Source: Streptomyces sp. NBC_00078
Lineage (GTDB): Bacteria; Actinomycetota; Actinomycetes; Streptomycetales; Streptomycetaceae
NCBI RefSeq assembly: GCF_026343335.1
Contig: NZ_JAPELX010000001.1
Span: 310,001-374,000, forward strand
Direction: 5' to 3'
Length of the DNA stretch: 64,000 bases
Below the pieces are notes generated by a model, which saw only the letters and a list, made by a program, of their open reading frames with translations, did no database searches and was not told the origin of the DNA. The position numbers and the translations under genes are program-made. Within the stretch, counting starts at the first letter, position 1; each line of letters opens with the position of its first letter. Shown one piece after another: positions 8,514 through 16,608 of this stretch.

Positions 8514-9416
8514 TCAGTCCTTCAGTCCGGCATTGATGTCGGCGTTCATGACGTAGCGCTGGAAGACCAGGAAGATGACGATCAGAGGGATCATGGAGAT
8601 GACCGATGCGCCGAGCAGTACCGACCAGTTGATGTTCTGCGCGCCGACGATGCTCTGGATGCCGATCTGCACGGTGAACTTGTTGGGGTCGTTGAGCATC
8701 AGAAGCGGCCAGATGTAGTCGTTCCACCGCCACTGGAAGGACAGGATGGCGAGGGTCAGCATGATGGGCCGGGACAGCGGCACCATGATCCGCAGGAAGA
8801 TCGACAGTTCACGGGCGCCGTCGATGCGTGCGGCCTCCACGAGTTCGTCGGGAACCGTCAGGAAGAACTGGCGGAACATGAAGCATCCGGTCGCGGTGAG
8901 CACGGCCGGGAGGATGATGCCGGTGAACGAGTTGTAGAGGCCGAGGTTGCGGACCACCAGGAACTCCGGGGCCAGCATGACCTCGCCCGGCAGCATCGTG
9001 GTGGCCAGGATGCAGAGGAAGAACGCCTTGAGCCACTTGTTGTCGTACTTGGCAAGGGCGTACCCGGTGCAGCAGCTGACTCCCACGGTGAGGATCGTCG
9101 TGATCACGCACACGATGGTCGTGTTGATGAAGTACTGGGAGAAGTTGGCACTGCGCCACGCCTGGAAGTAACCCGACAGGGTGGGGTTGTGCGGAACCAG
9201 TGTCAACGGATAGGAGAACAGGTCCCCGGCCGGCTTGAAGGAGCTGAGGATGAACCACAGCACCGGCAACCCGTACAGGCAGGCCAGGAACCACAGCAGT
9301 GTCGTCGCGGACACCGCACGCCGGGCCCCGCCGCCGCCCGCGCTGCGGGGCCGCTTCCTGGAACCGGCCCGTCCGGCACCGGCGTCGACCTTGCGGGGCA
9401 TGTCTGTGGTTGTCAT
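8514..9416 (-). CDS. Carbohydrate ABC transporter permease, MalG type
   Basis: 300 residues. The ATG at 9416 overlaps the previous permease stop by 4 bp. After a basic cytoplasmic tail there are about six membrane segments, the first being TTLLWFLACLYGLPVLWFIL. The ATPase-coupling EAA loop is ELVEAARIDGARELSIFLRIMVPLSRP. This is the second inner-membrane subunit of a CUT1 importer. The ATPase is not encoded in this operon; Streptomyces CUT1 systems commonly share the MsiK ATPase, which is a likely partner here. Confidence 0.93.
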   Translation of the reverse strand: MTTTDMPRKVDAGAGRAGSRKRPRSAGGGGARRAVSATTLLWFLACLYGLPVLWFILSSFKPAGDLFSYPLTLVPHNPTLSGYFQAWRSANFSQYFINTTIVCVITTILTVGVSCCTGYALAKYDNKWLKAFFLCILATTMLPGEVMLAPEFLVVRNLGLYNSFTGIILPAVLTATGCFMFRQFFLTVPDELVEAARIDGARELSIFLRIMVPLSRPIMLTLAILSFQWRWNDYIWPLLMLNDPNKFTVQIGIQSIVGAQNINWSVLLGASVISMIPLIVIFLVFQRYVMNADINAGLKD

Positions 9417-10324
9417 CGGTTCTCCACCCGCCGGTTGACGATCAGTTGGATGATCGCGACGGCCATCAGGATGAGCATGAGCACGAATGACGCGGCGCTC
9501 GCGTAGCCGATCTGGCCCCGTTGGAAGCCGGTCTGGTAGATGTACTGGACAAGCAGGTTGTTCGACGTTCCGGGTCCGCCGTTGTTGAGGGCGACGAACA
9601 CCGGGTATTCCTTCATCGCGTTGATCGTGTTGAGCAGGATGACGATGAACGAGGTGGGTGCGATGCTCGGCAGCGTGATGCTGATGAACTGGCGCCATGG
9701 TCCGGCGCCGTCGAGCGAGGCCGCCTCGTAGTACGACACCGGTACGTTCTTGATCGCCGCGATGAACAGCAGCATCGTGAAACCCGTCCACATCCAGGAC
9801 GCCGCCATCACCACCACCAGCAGCGACAGGTCCGCGTCCGACTGCCACGGAACGGCGCTTCCGCCGAGCTTCTCGATGACGTAGTTGACCAGTCCGAAGT
9901 TCTCACCGAACAGCCACCGCCACAGGACACCCACGACGATGGGCGACAGAAGCCACGGGATGAAGAAGATGACGCGCGCGACCGATGTGCCCTTGGCGTG
10001 CTTGCTCACCACCAGGTTGGCTGCGAGCAGCGAGAGCGCGAAGTTCAGCGGTACGAAGAGCACGGCGTACAGCAGCGTCCGGGTCAGCGCGTCGTAGAAC
10101 GTGGAGTCCCCGAACAGGTTGTGGTAGTTGTCCAGTCCGATGAACTGGAACGCCCCTACACCCGTGTAGTTCGTGAACGAGTAGACGAGCCCGATCACCG
10201 CGGGCCAGACGAAGAACAGCGCGAAGAGCACGACATTGGCCGCGATGAGGACGAGCGGCGCGATGGTGTAGCTGTTGCGTCTGCTGGGCGGGCTCGCGGA
10301 CACGTCCGAGGCGCGTTTTTTCAT
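9413..10324 (-). CDS. Carbohydrate ABC transporter permease, MalF type
   Basis: 303 residues, about six membrane segments starting with IAPLVLIAANVVLFALFFVW. The EAA loop is SYYEAASLDGAGPWRQFISITLPSIAP. It pairs with the MalG-type subunit, to which it is coupled by a 4-bp overlap. The gap to the binding-protein gene upstream is 117 bp and contains a strong hairpin, so expression of the two permeases is probably lower than that of the binding protein. Confidence 0.93.
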   Translation of the reverse strand: MKKRASDVSASPPSRRNSYTIAPLVLIAANVVLFALFFVWPAVIGLVYSFTNYTGVGAFQFIGLDNYHNLFGDSTFYDALTRTLLYAVLFVPLNFALSLLAANLVVSKHAKGTSVARVIFFIPWLLSPIVVGVLWRWLFGENFGLVNYVIEKLGGSAVPWQSDADLSLLVVVMAASWMWTGFTMLLFIAAIKNVPVSYYEAASLDGAGPWRQFISITLPSIAPTSFIVILLNTINAMKEYPVFVALNNGGPGTSNNLLVQYIYQTGFQRGQIGYASAASFVLMLILMAVAIIQLIVNRRVENR

Positions 10325-10398
10325 CTTCCTGACTCCGTGCTGGTGGAAGGGATTCCTGTGGGCTCACGCCATGAGCCCGGCATCACATGCGCACCCGA

Positions 10399-10435
10399 GG
10401 GCCGGGCGGCGGTGTCTCGACCCGCCGCCCGGCCC
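10399..10435 (-). terminator. Intra-operon hairpin after the binding-protein gene
   Basis: Two perfectly complementary 14-base arms (GGGCCGGGCGGCGG and CCGCCGCCCGGCCC) flank a 9-base loop, just downstream of the binding-protein stop and upstream of the permease start. Such stem-loops stabilise the upstream mRNA or partly terminate, giving more binding protein than permease. Confidence 0.75.
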
Positions 10436-10441
10436 TGAGGC

Positions 10442-11773
10442 CTACGATCCGCCGCCGACCTGCTGGTTGTAGCCGGCCACGATGTTCTCCAGAGCCTTGT
10501 CGGACGACTGCTGGCCGTTGACCGCCTTGCCGAGTTCCGTCTTGGTCGGGTCGGTGGTGAGGCTCTTGCCCTTCAGCACCCAGTCCGTCTGTGCGCCGTT
10601 GAAGTAGCCCGAGATCGGGGCGTAGAGCGGGATCTCCTCGTTGTACAGCTTGAACGCCGCCTGCGCCGCCTCGGACTTGAAGGGGTACTTCGGGTTCAGA
10701 CCGCTCTCGACGGGCAGGAACCCGGACGTCTCACACAGCTCGCGGTAGTGGTCCGGCTCGTACAGCCAGGACATGAACTTCTTGGTGGCGGTGGCCGCAG
10801 CACCGTTGTTGTTGAACCCCACCATCATTCCGCCGCTGTTGACGTCGCTGGCCTGGACCGGCTCGGCGGGAGTCGGGACGCTGGCCCATTCGAACTTCTT
10901 GACGCTCTCCGCGAAGGCGGGAACCTGCCACACACCGGACCAGTAGGCGACCACGTCACCGCTCTGGAACATGGCCGACGGGTCGGCGCCGCTGGTCCAC
11001 ACGGACTTCGGCATGGTCTTGTCGTCGTTCAGTCCGACGAAGTACTTCACGGCCTTCTTGGTCGCCGCGTCCACCGAGAACTTGCCGGAGGAGTCCGCGT
11101 GGACGTACTTGCCGCCCATCTCGTAGACCATGGCGCGCAGCCGGGACGGCGACTGGTCGAAGGTCAGGGAGTACTTGGCGCCGGTCTTCTCCCGGACCTT
11201 GTCCGCCGCCTTGATGAAGTCGGTCCAGGTCCAGGTCTTCTGGGGCGAGGTCGGGAAGGAGACCCCGGCCTTCTTGAACAGCGACTTGTTGATGAACAGG
11301 CCGGACGCGGTGACGTCCGAGGGGATGGACAGCACCTTCCCGGACGAGTCCTTGGCGAGGAAGTTGGCGTTGATGTTGTTGCTCTTGGTGTTGGCGATGG
11401 AGCTGAGGTCGATCAGCTTGTTCGACCAGATCGGGTCCAGCGACGGCACGGCCGCCACGTCGGGCAGGGAGTTCGCCTGCGCGGCGTTGTGCAGCTTCGT
11501 CGTGTAGCCGTCGTAGGGGATGTTGACGAGGTGGACGGTGACGCCGGCTTCCTTCTTGTACTGCGCCGCCAGCTTCTTCCAGCCCGCGTCCTGCCCCGGA
11601 ACCGTGGAAATCCAGAACGTCAGCGACTTGGAGGTTCCGCCCGAGCCGGATCCCGACCCACCGCAGGCGGAGAGCAGAAGGGCACCTGCCGCGGCCACGG
11701 CAGCGAGGGGAACCACGCGGCGCATGCCGCCGCGGCCGAGTCGGCTGGAGCGCCGCACACCCACACTGGTCAT
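10442..11773 (-). CDS. Sugar-binding lipoprotein of ABC importer
   Basis: 443 residues from ATG at 11773. The N-terminus has a twin-Arg-containing basic region, a hydrophobic stretch and the lipobox LLSAC, so the mature protein is lipid-anchored outside the membrane. A Ser/Gly linker follows, then SLTFWISTVPGQDAGWKKLAAQYKKE, the start of a family 1 (MalE-type) extracellular solute-binding fold, ending in a YNEEIPLYAPISGYFNGAQ region. It captures an oligosaccharide for the two downstream permeases. The start is preceded by AAAAGGGAT. A LacI-type palindrome about 230 bp upstream may be an operator. Confidence 0.92.
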   Translation of the reverse strand: MTSVGVRRSSRLGRGGMRRVVPLAAVAAAGALLLSACGGSGSGSGGTSKSLTFWISTVPGQDAGWKKLAAQYKKEAGVTVHLVNIPYDGYTTKLHNAAQANSLPDVAAVPSLDPIWSNKLIDLSSIANTKSNNINANFLAKDSSGKVLSIPSDVTASGLFINKSLFKKAGVSFPTSPQKTWTWTDFIKAADKVREKTGAKYSLTFDQSPSRLRAMVYEMGGKYVHADSSGKFSVDAATKKAVKYFVGLNDDKTMPKSVWTSGADPSAMFQSGDVVAYWSGVWQVPAFAESVKKFEWASVPTPAEPVQASDVNSGGMMVGFNNNGAAATATKKFMSWLYEPDHYRELCETSGFLPVESGLNPKYPFKSEAAQAAFKLYNEEIPLYAPISGYFNGAQTDWVLKGKSLTTDPTKTELGKAVNGQQSSDKALENIVAGYNQQVGGGS

Positions 11774-12004
11774 CTTCGATCCCTTTTCGTCGTAGCGGAG
11801 GAAGCACGGGGCCGGCCTAGGCGGCACGGGTGCATTTTGAAGGGGGCTTCGCTTTCCGGGGGCACGGCCTCGCCCGGCCGTGTCGCCTTGACGGGTGGAG
11901 TCCCCGGCCATGACGGCCGACGTCGCACAAGCACGCCCTCGTGCGGCTTGCCGTACTTCGCGTACGGGCGGGATGCTCACCCGGAGTCGGCGTCCCGGCC
12001 GACT

Positions 12005-12020
12005 TAGAAAGCGCTTGTCC
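12005..12020. promoter_or_regulatory. LacI-type operator-like palindrome
   Basis: The core AAGCGCTT (12009-12016) is an 8-bp palindrome inside TAGAAAGCGCTTGTCC, like operators of LacI-family sugar regulators. It sits between the ROK gene stop and the binding-protein gene. No LacI-family gene is in the window, so the regulator would be encoded elsewhere. Confidence 0.4.
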
Positions 12021-12048
12021 GGACATTGGCAGACCGAGTCCGAGGTCG

Positions 12049-13185
12049 TCAATCCTTCGCATGCGCGGCCTCGGTCACGGTTTGGACTCCTCGGGCGACC
12101 GCGAGCCGGGCGGCGCCCACGACGGTACCGAGATCGCCGAGTGTGCTGCTGACCACCTCGGTGGGCCAGCTCAGGCGTTCCAGTTCGGCCCGCACACCCG
12201 GCAGGAGCTGCGGATACGCGCCGGTGCTGCCACCCAGCACGATCAGCCCGGGGTCCAGCACGGCGGTGACGGCGGCGGCGAGCCGGCCCACGTCGGCGGC
12301 GTGCCGGCCCACGACCGTCCGCGCCGTGGGGCGGCCCTCGTCCGCGAGGGCGAAGAGGTGCTCGGTGCTGGTGGGGCACGGCCCGTCGGCGTCCTGCCAG
12401 GCCGTCGCCGCCCGCCGCAGCAGGGAGCGGGCCCCGACGTGCTCCTCCAGCGCCTCGTGGCGCGGCTCCAGGCCGTCGTCCCAGGGGTAGGGCAGCCGGG
12501 CCACCTCACCGGCGGCGCCGTTGGCCCCGCGCAGCACCTGGCCGCCGATGACGACGCCGAGACCGATACCGACGCCGATACGCAGGTAGCCGAAGGTGCG
12601 GCGGCCCCGGGCCGCGCCCTCGTGCAGCTCGGCGAGTGCGGCGCAGTTGACGTTGTTCTCGAGGCGGATGGGCACGCCCGGGGGCAGCGCGACGGCCACC
12701 GCATCGAAGACCGGGCCCGCCTTGGCGGTAGCGGGACGCACCCCGGTGCCCTCCCGGGTGACGTCACCGACGGCGACCACGATGGTGCGCAGCGGGGCGT
12801 CGGCGGGCAGCGCGCCGAGGGCCTCCCGGACGGCGTCGGCGGCCTCCGCCCGCGTGCCGGTGGCCTCGGCCAGCAGGCTGCCGTCCAGGGCGCAGCCACG
12901 GACCCGGGTGACGGCCGGGCCTAGGTCGACGGCGAGCACGGCTCCGGCGGCCGGCCCCAGGCGGTAGACGGCGGCGTTGCGGCCGGTGCCGCTGGATGTG
13001 GTGCCGGAGTGGGCCGCGAGGCGGGCGCTCTCCAGCTCTGCGACGGCGGACGACACCGTCGGTTTGGACAGGCCCGCCAGGCTCGCGAGCTGCGGCCGGG
13101 TCGCGCTGCCCGCCTGGGCCAGCACGGCGAAGACCGCGCCGGCGCTCTCGGTCAGGCGCGGGGCCTGCACCACGTCGTATTCCAC
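12049..13185 (-). CDS. ROK-family transcriptional regulator
   Basis: 378 residues from GTG at 13185, chosen because GGGAG lies 8 bases upstream; a longer open frame up to 13359 runs through the operator region. Residues 10-60 form a winged helix-turn-helix (TRPQLASLAGLSKPTVSSAVAELES). A ROK actin-like domain follows (VLAVDLGPAVTRVRGCALDG, ENNVNCAALAELHEG, GIGLGVVIGGQVLRGANGAAGEVARLPY). The zinc cluster (CxCGxxGC) of sugar-kinase ROKs is not evident, consistent with a regulator. It lies upstream of the ABC importer operon in the same direction and divergent from an amino-sugar kinase. It probably controls both through the palindrome at 13330-13353. Confidence 0.88.
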   Translation of the reverse strand: MEYDVVQAPRLTESAGAVFAVLAQAGSATRPQLASLAGLSKPTVSSAVAELESARLAAHSGTTSSGTGRNAAVYRLGPAAGAVLAVDLGPAVTRVRGCALDGSLLAEATGTRAEAADAVREALGALPADAPLRTIVVAVGDVTREGTGVRPATAKAGPVFDAVAVALPPGVPIRLENNVNCAALAELHEGAARGRRTFGYLRIGVGIGLGVVIGGQVLRGANGAAGEVARLPYPWDDGLEPRHEALEEHVGARSLLRRAATAWQDADGPCPTSTEHLFALADEGRPTARTVVGRHAADVGRLAAAVTAVLDPGLIVLGGSTGAYPQLLPGVRAELERLSWPTEVVSSTLGDLGTVVGAARLAVARGVQTVTEAAHAKD

Positions 13186-13315
13186 AGTTCTCCCACAGGT
13201 CGCGGGCCGCTCCCGGGGGCGGGTCGTCTTCGGGATGCGGCGATGGGATGTCCGGTGTCGGGCATGCCCGCCAGGAGTCCGACGGCGGTCCGGGCGGCCG
13301 GGTGCGCGACACCTC

Positions 13316-13353
13316 TTGACGCACTCTACTTCGTTAGTTAACTTCCTAACGAA
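13316..13353. promoter_or_regulatory. Promoter with overlapping 24-bp operator palindrome
   Basis: TTGACG (13316-13321), a 17-bp spacer and TAACTT (13339-13344) make a good promoter for the rightward kinase gene. A perfect inverted repeat TTCGTTAG/CTAACGAA (13330-13337 and 13346-13353) with 8-bp spacer TTAACTTC covers the -10 region. The GTTAGTTAAC-like core resembles binding sites of XylR/ROK proteins. It lies between the ROK gene and the kinase, so autoregulation and repression of both sides is the simple reading. Confidence 0.7.
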
Positions 13354-13480
13354 CTTCACGGTACTCGCCTGCCGTGTCCGTCAGAAGCCCGTCCCGGGGC
13401 TTCAATGGTTCCCCAACTCCCCTATGCCCAGGTACGGTTCGCCCGCCGTCGCAGCCCAGCGCAACGACGAAAGAGGTTCC

Positions 13481-14380
13481 GTGCACGACTTCCCCCCTCT
13501 CGTGGCCGGCATCGACGTGGGTGGCACCAAGACACATCTGCGGGCCTACGCCGGTACGGAGCCCGTCGCCGACCATGTGCGGACGAGCAGTGGCTGGCGG
13601 CCCCACGACCCCGTGGCGGCCGCGGCCTGGCTTGCCGCCCTGGTCGCCGAGGCGCTGCCGACGGGCGCACGCCCCACCGCCGTCGCCGTGGGCGGCCACG
13701 CCTGCGAGACGCCGCGCCAGTGCGCCCAGATACGTACCGCTCTCCAACTGCACTTCGACGCGCCCGCGCTGGTCGTCGGCGACGCCGAACTGCTCGTGCC
13801 CGCCGCGGGCCTGGACAAGGGGGTCGGCCTGGTCGCCGGAACCGGATCCGTCGCGGTGGGCCGGCTCGCGGACGGCAGTCCCGTCCAGGTCGGTGGCTGG
13901 GGCGCGGTACTCGGCGACGAGGGCGGCGCTGCGGGTCTGGTGCGCGAGGCCGCGCGGGCAGCGTGGGCGGCGCACGACCGCGGGGAAGAACCCTGCGAAC
14001 TGGCCCAGGCCCTCCTCGCGTCCTTCGGTGTCCTTGAAGTACCCGCGCTCGGGGCGGCCCTGGAGAGCGCCACGGACGTGTCCGCGGAGTGGGGGCGGCA
14101 CGCACCGGTGGTGTTCGCCGCCGCCGAGGCGGGCTCGCCGCTGGCCCGCGCCGTGATCGCCGAGGCCGGCCGTTCGCTGGCGGCGCTGGTGGAACGGATC
14201 GCGGCCCGCGGCGTCGCGGTGGACGACGTGGTGGTCGCGGGCAGCACCGTCCTCGCGCAGCCGTCGCTGTACGACGCGTTCGCCTCCGCGCTCGCCGCAG
14301 CCGTGCCCGGAGCGCGGCCTCAGCCGCTGCGCGCGGCACCGGTGGAGGGTGCGGTGGCACTGGCCCGCTCGATCCTGTGA
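13481..14380 (+). CDS. BadF/BadG-type ATPase, N-acetylglucosamine kinase-like
   Basis: 299 residues from GTG at 13481, with GAAAGAGG upstream. The ASKHA fold signatures are VAGIDVGGTKTHLRAY (phosphate 1), VVGDAELLVPAAGLDKGVGLVAGTGSVAVG (phosphate 2) and GWGAVLGDEGGAAGLVREAARA, followed by VDDVVVAGSTVLAQ (adenosine site). This matches the BcrAD/BadF family, whose small monomeric members phosphorylate N-acetylglucosamine or related amino sugars. The divergent ROK regulator and sugar importer suggest the imported sugar releases an amino sugar. It has its own promoter with an operator over the -10 box. The exact substrate is unknown. Confidence 0.82.
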   Translation: MHDFPPLVAGIDVGGTKTHLRAYAGTEPVADHVRTSSGWRPHDPVAAAAWLAALVAEALPTGARPTAVAVGGHACETPRQCAQIRTALQLHFDAPALVVGDAELLVPAAGLDKGVGLVAGTGSVAVGRLADGSPVQVGGWGAVLGDEGGAAGLVREAARAAWAAHDRGEEPCELAQALLASFGVLEVPALGAALESATDVSAEWGRHAPVVFAAAEAGSPLARAVIAEAGRSLAALVERIAARGVAVDDVVVAGSTVLAQPSLYDAFASALAAAVPGARPQPLRAAPVEGAVALARSIL

Positions 14381-14581
14381 ACGGATCGGCCCACGTTCAC
14401 CCACACGACACGTCCCCGCCTCCGGACCATCGCCGACGGGTCAGGACCCGGCCGTAGATCTTCGCTCAAAGCTTCACGGGACTCACCGGATTCGCACACC
14501 CCACGTGTCCCGCGGACCACTTCTGTTCGCACGATCTTCCTTCCGGCCGCAGGGCCGCAGAAACTCAGGAGAGGCATACGC

Positions 14582-16516
14582 ATGCCGTCATCAGCCGGGC
14601 ACCGCTCCCCCTCGTCGACCGGTCGGCCCGCCGTCGGCCGAAGGGGATTCCTCAAGACCTCGCTCGGCGCCTCGGCCGGTGTGCTGGCCGCGCCCACCTT
14701 CGCGTCGTGGCTGTCGGCCGCCGACGCCAAGGCGGCGACCGCGCCGCTCGCGTTCGTCGACGACTACAGGACGAACCTCCCGGCGAACCGGACGCCGGAG
14801 ACCAACGCGGTCGTACGGGCCCTCGGCGGCTTCGCCCAGATCTGGAAGACCGGCGGCGCCTGGAACACCGGCGCCCCGCTGCGGCCCGAGATCCTGCGGG
14901 CCAACATGCGGTACTGCATCGAGGTCACCACCCGGCGCACCCCGGCCCAGGCGAAGCTGGCGTTCCTCTACGACCGCCAGCACCAGAGCTACGCGGCCTC
15001 CGGCGGCCTCGGCCCGCTCACGGACCTGTACCGGACGGGCGCCAAGGCAGTCACCTCGATCACCAGCGCGCCCGACGGCACCCCGGCGACCACCATCGAC
15101 GACGCCGTTCCTGCCGATGCCCCGGCCGGCTCCGAGCTGGGCGCAGGCTCCCACGACTCCGAGCTGGGCAAGGTGGCCGAACTGGTCGACACGCTGCGCG
15201 GCAACTGGGCTTCGGGCAATCCCTCCAAGTACGCCTACCTCTATCCGCGCCCCTGGCGGATGAACGAGGACAGCCAGGTCGTCGACACCGGCAGGACGGA
15301 CGCGCTCGGCTTCCCTGTGTACGACTCGAAGGTTGTCGTCGCCCCGCAGCTGCTGCGTCAGCGCAGCACCTCGCCGGCGGACGACGGCGGCTTCCCCAGC
15401 GGCCACACCAACGCCTTCCACCTGGCCTCCCTGGCCTACGCGTACGCCGTGCCCGAGCGCTTCCAGGAACTCGTCACACGCGCCCTGGAGCTCAGCGACA
15501 CGCGCATCCTGGCGGGCATGCACTCCACCGTCGACGTCATCGGCGGCCGGATCATGGCGACGGCCCTCGCGGCCGCCACCCTCGCGGACCCCGCCAACGC
15601 CGGCCTCAAGGCGGCGGCGCGCGCCCAGGCCCTCGCCTACTTCACGGCGCGCACCGGGACGGACGCCGACACCCTGTACGCCTACGCCCACTCGGCCGGC
15701 CCCCGCACCGACCCGTACGCGGACCGGCACGCCAACGCCCGCGCCGTCGGGCACCGCCTGACGTACGTGCTGACGCGGCACGGCCACAGCAAGCCGCTGA
15801 CCGTGCCGAAGGGCGCCGAGGTGCTGCTGGAGACGCGGCTGCCGTACCTGGACGCGGCGCAGCGGCGCGAGGTGCTGCGCACGACCGCGCTGCCCTCCGG
15901 CTATGTGCTGCTGGACGGCTTCGAGCAGTGGGGCCGGCTCAACCTGTTCGCCGCGGCGGACGGCTACGGCGCCTTCCACTGCGACGTGACCGTGACCCTG
16001 GACGCGGCGGCGGGCGGCTTCGGCGCGGCGGACAGCTGGCGCAACGACATCGACGGCGACGGCGGGCTGACCAAGAAGGGCAGCGGCTCCCTCACCCTGA
16101 CCGGCCACAACAAGTACACCGGCGGAACGGTGGTGAAGGACGGCACCCTCGTCGCCGCCTCGTCCCACGCACTGGGCCACGGAGATGTGCGGGTGTCCGG
16201 CGGGACGCTGCAGGTGCCGCAGCCCGTGCAGGTGCACGGCGCGTACGTGCAGGAGACCTCCGCGCTGGAGCTGACGCTGCGCTCGGGTCACGAACCCGCG
16301 CTCAAGGTGACCCGGCGCGTCCTGCTGGGAAGCGGCAGCGTGCTGTCGCTGCAGCTCGACGAGCACAAGGCGCCGGCCGCGGGCAGCACGGTGCGCGTCC
16401 TGTCGGCTCCGCACCTGCGCGGCCGGTTCGACCGCGTCGAACTGAACTCCGACCGGCTGCGGGCCGTACCCGTCTACACGACGGAAGGTCTGTCGGTACG
16501 ACTCCTGAAGCGGTGA
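14582..16516 (+). CDS. Tat-exported PAP2 phosphatase with autotransporter-type repeat
   Basis: 644 residues from ATG at 14582, with CAGGAGAGG upstream. A Tat signal is clear (GRRGFLKTSLGASAGVLAAP). The PAP2 acid phosphatase motifs are in order: KYAYLYPRPWRM (about 220-230), FPSGHTNAFH (about 272-281) and SDTRILAGMHSTVDVIGGR (about 310-330, with catalytic His and Asp). Around residues 495-525 is GSGSLTLTGHNKYTGGT followed by a Gly-rich strand repeat, the passenger-associated transport repeat seen in Gram-negative autotransporters; the end is beta-rich. The protein should hydrolyse phosphate esters outside the cell. A known group of bacterial PAP2 proteins shares this fusion. It follows the amino-sugar kinase by 200 bp. 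Confidence 0.88.
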   Translation: MPSSAGHRSPSSTGRPAVGRRGFLKTSLGASAGVLAAPTFASWLSAADAKAATAPLAFVDDYRTNLPANRTPETNAVVRALGGFAQIWKTGGAWNTGAPLRPEILRANMRYCIEVTTRRTPAQAKLAFLYDRQHQSYAASGGLGPLTDLYRTGAKAVTSITSAPDGTPATTIDDAVPADAPAGSELGAGSHDSELGKVAELVDTLRGNWASGNPSKYAYLYPRPWRMNEDSQVVDTGRTDALGFPVYDSKVVVAPQLLRQRSTSPADDGGFPSGHTNAFHLASLAYAYAVPERFQELVTRALELSDTRILAGMHSTVDVIGGRIMATALAAATLADPANAGLKAAARAQALAYFTARTGTDADTLYAYAHSAGPRTDPYADRHANARAVGHRLTYVLTRHGHSKPLTVPKGAEVLLETRLPYLDAAQRREVLRTTALPSGYVLLDGFEQWGRLNLFAAADGYGAFHCDVTVTLDAAAGGFGAADSWRNDIDGDGGLTKKGSGSLTLTGHNKYTGGTVVKDGTLVAASSHALGHGDVRVSGGTLQVPQPVQVHGAYVQETSALELTLRSGHEPALKVTRRVLLGSGSVLSLQLDEHKAPAAGSTVRVLSAPHLRGRFDRVELNSDRLRAVPVYTTEGLSVRLLKR

Positions 16517-16608
16517 CGCCCGGGGGCGGGAGCTGATGCGAAAGTGGGACCCATGAGACGGGCCCGGATCACTCCCGCCCACGCGCGGCCGGTGTCACGG
16601 CGGGGCGG

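Noticed and set aside
11817..12152. Several short frames between the binding-protein and ROK genes
   Set aside because: They have poor third-position GC, no ribosome-binding sites and overlap the probable promoter and operator.
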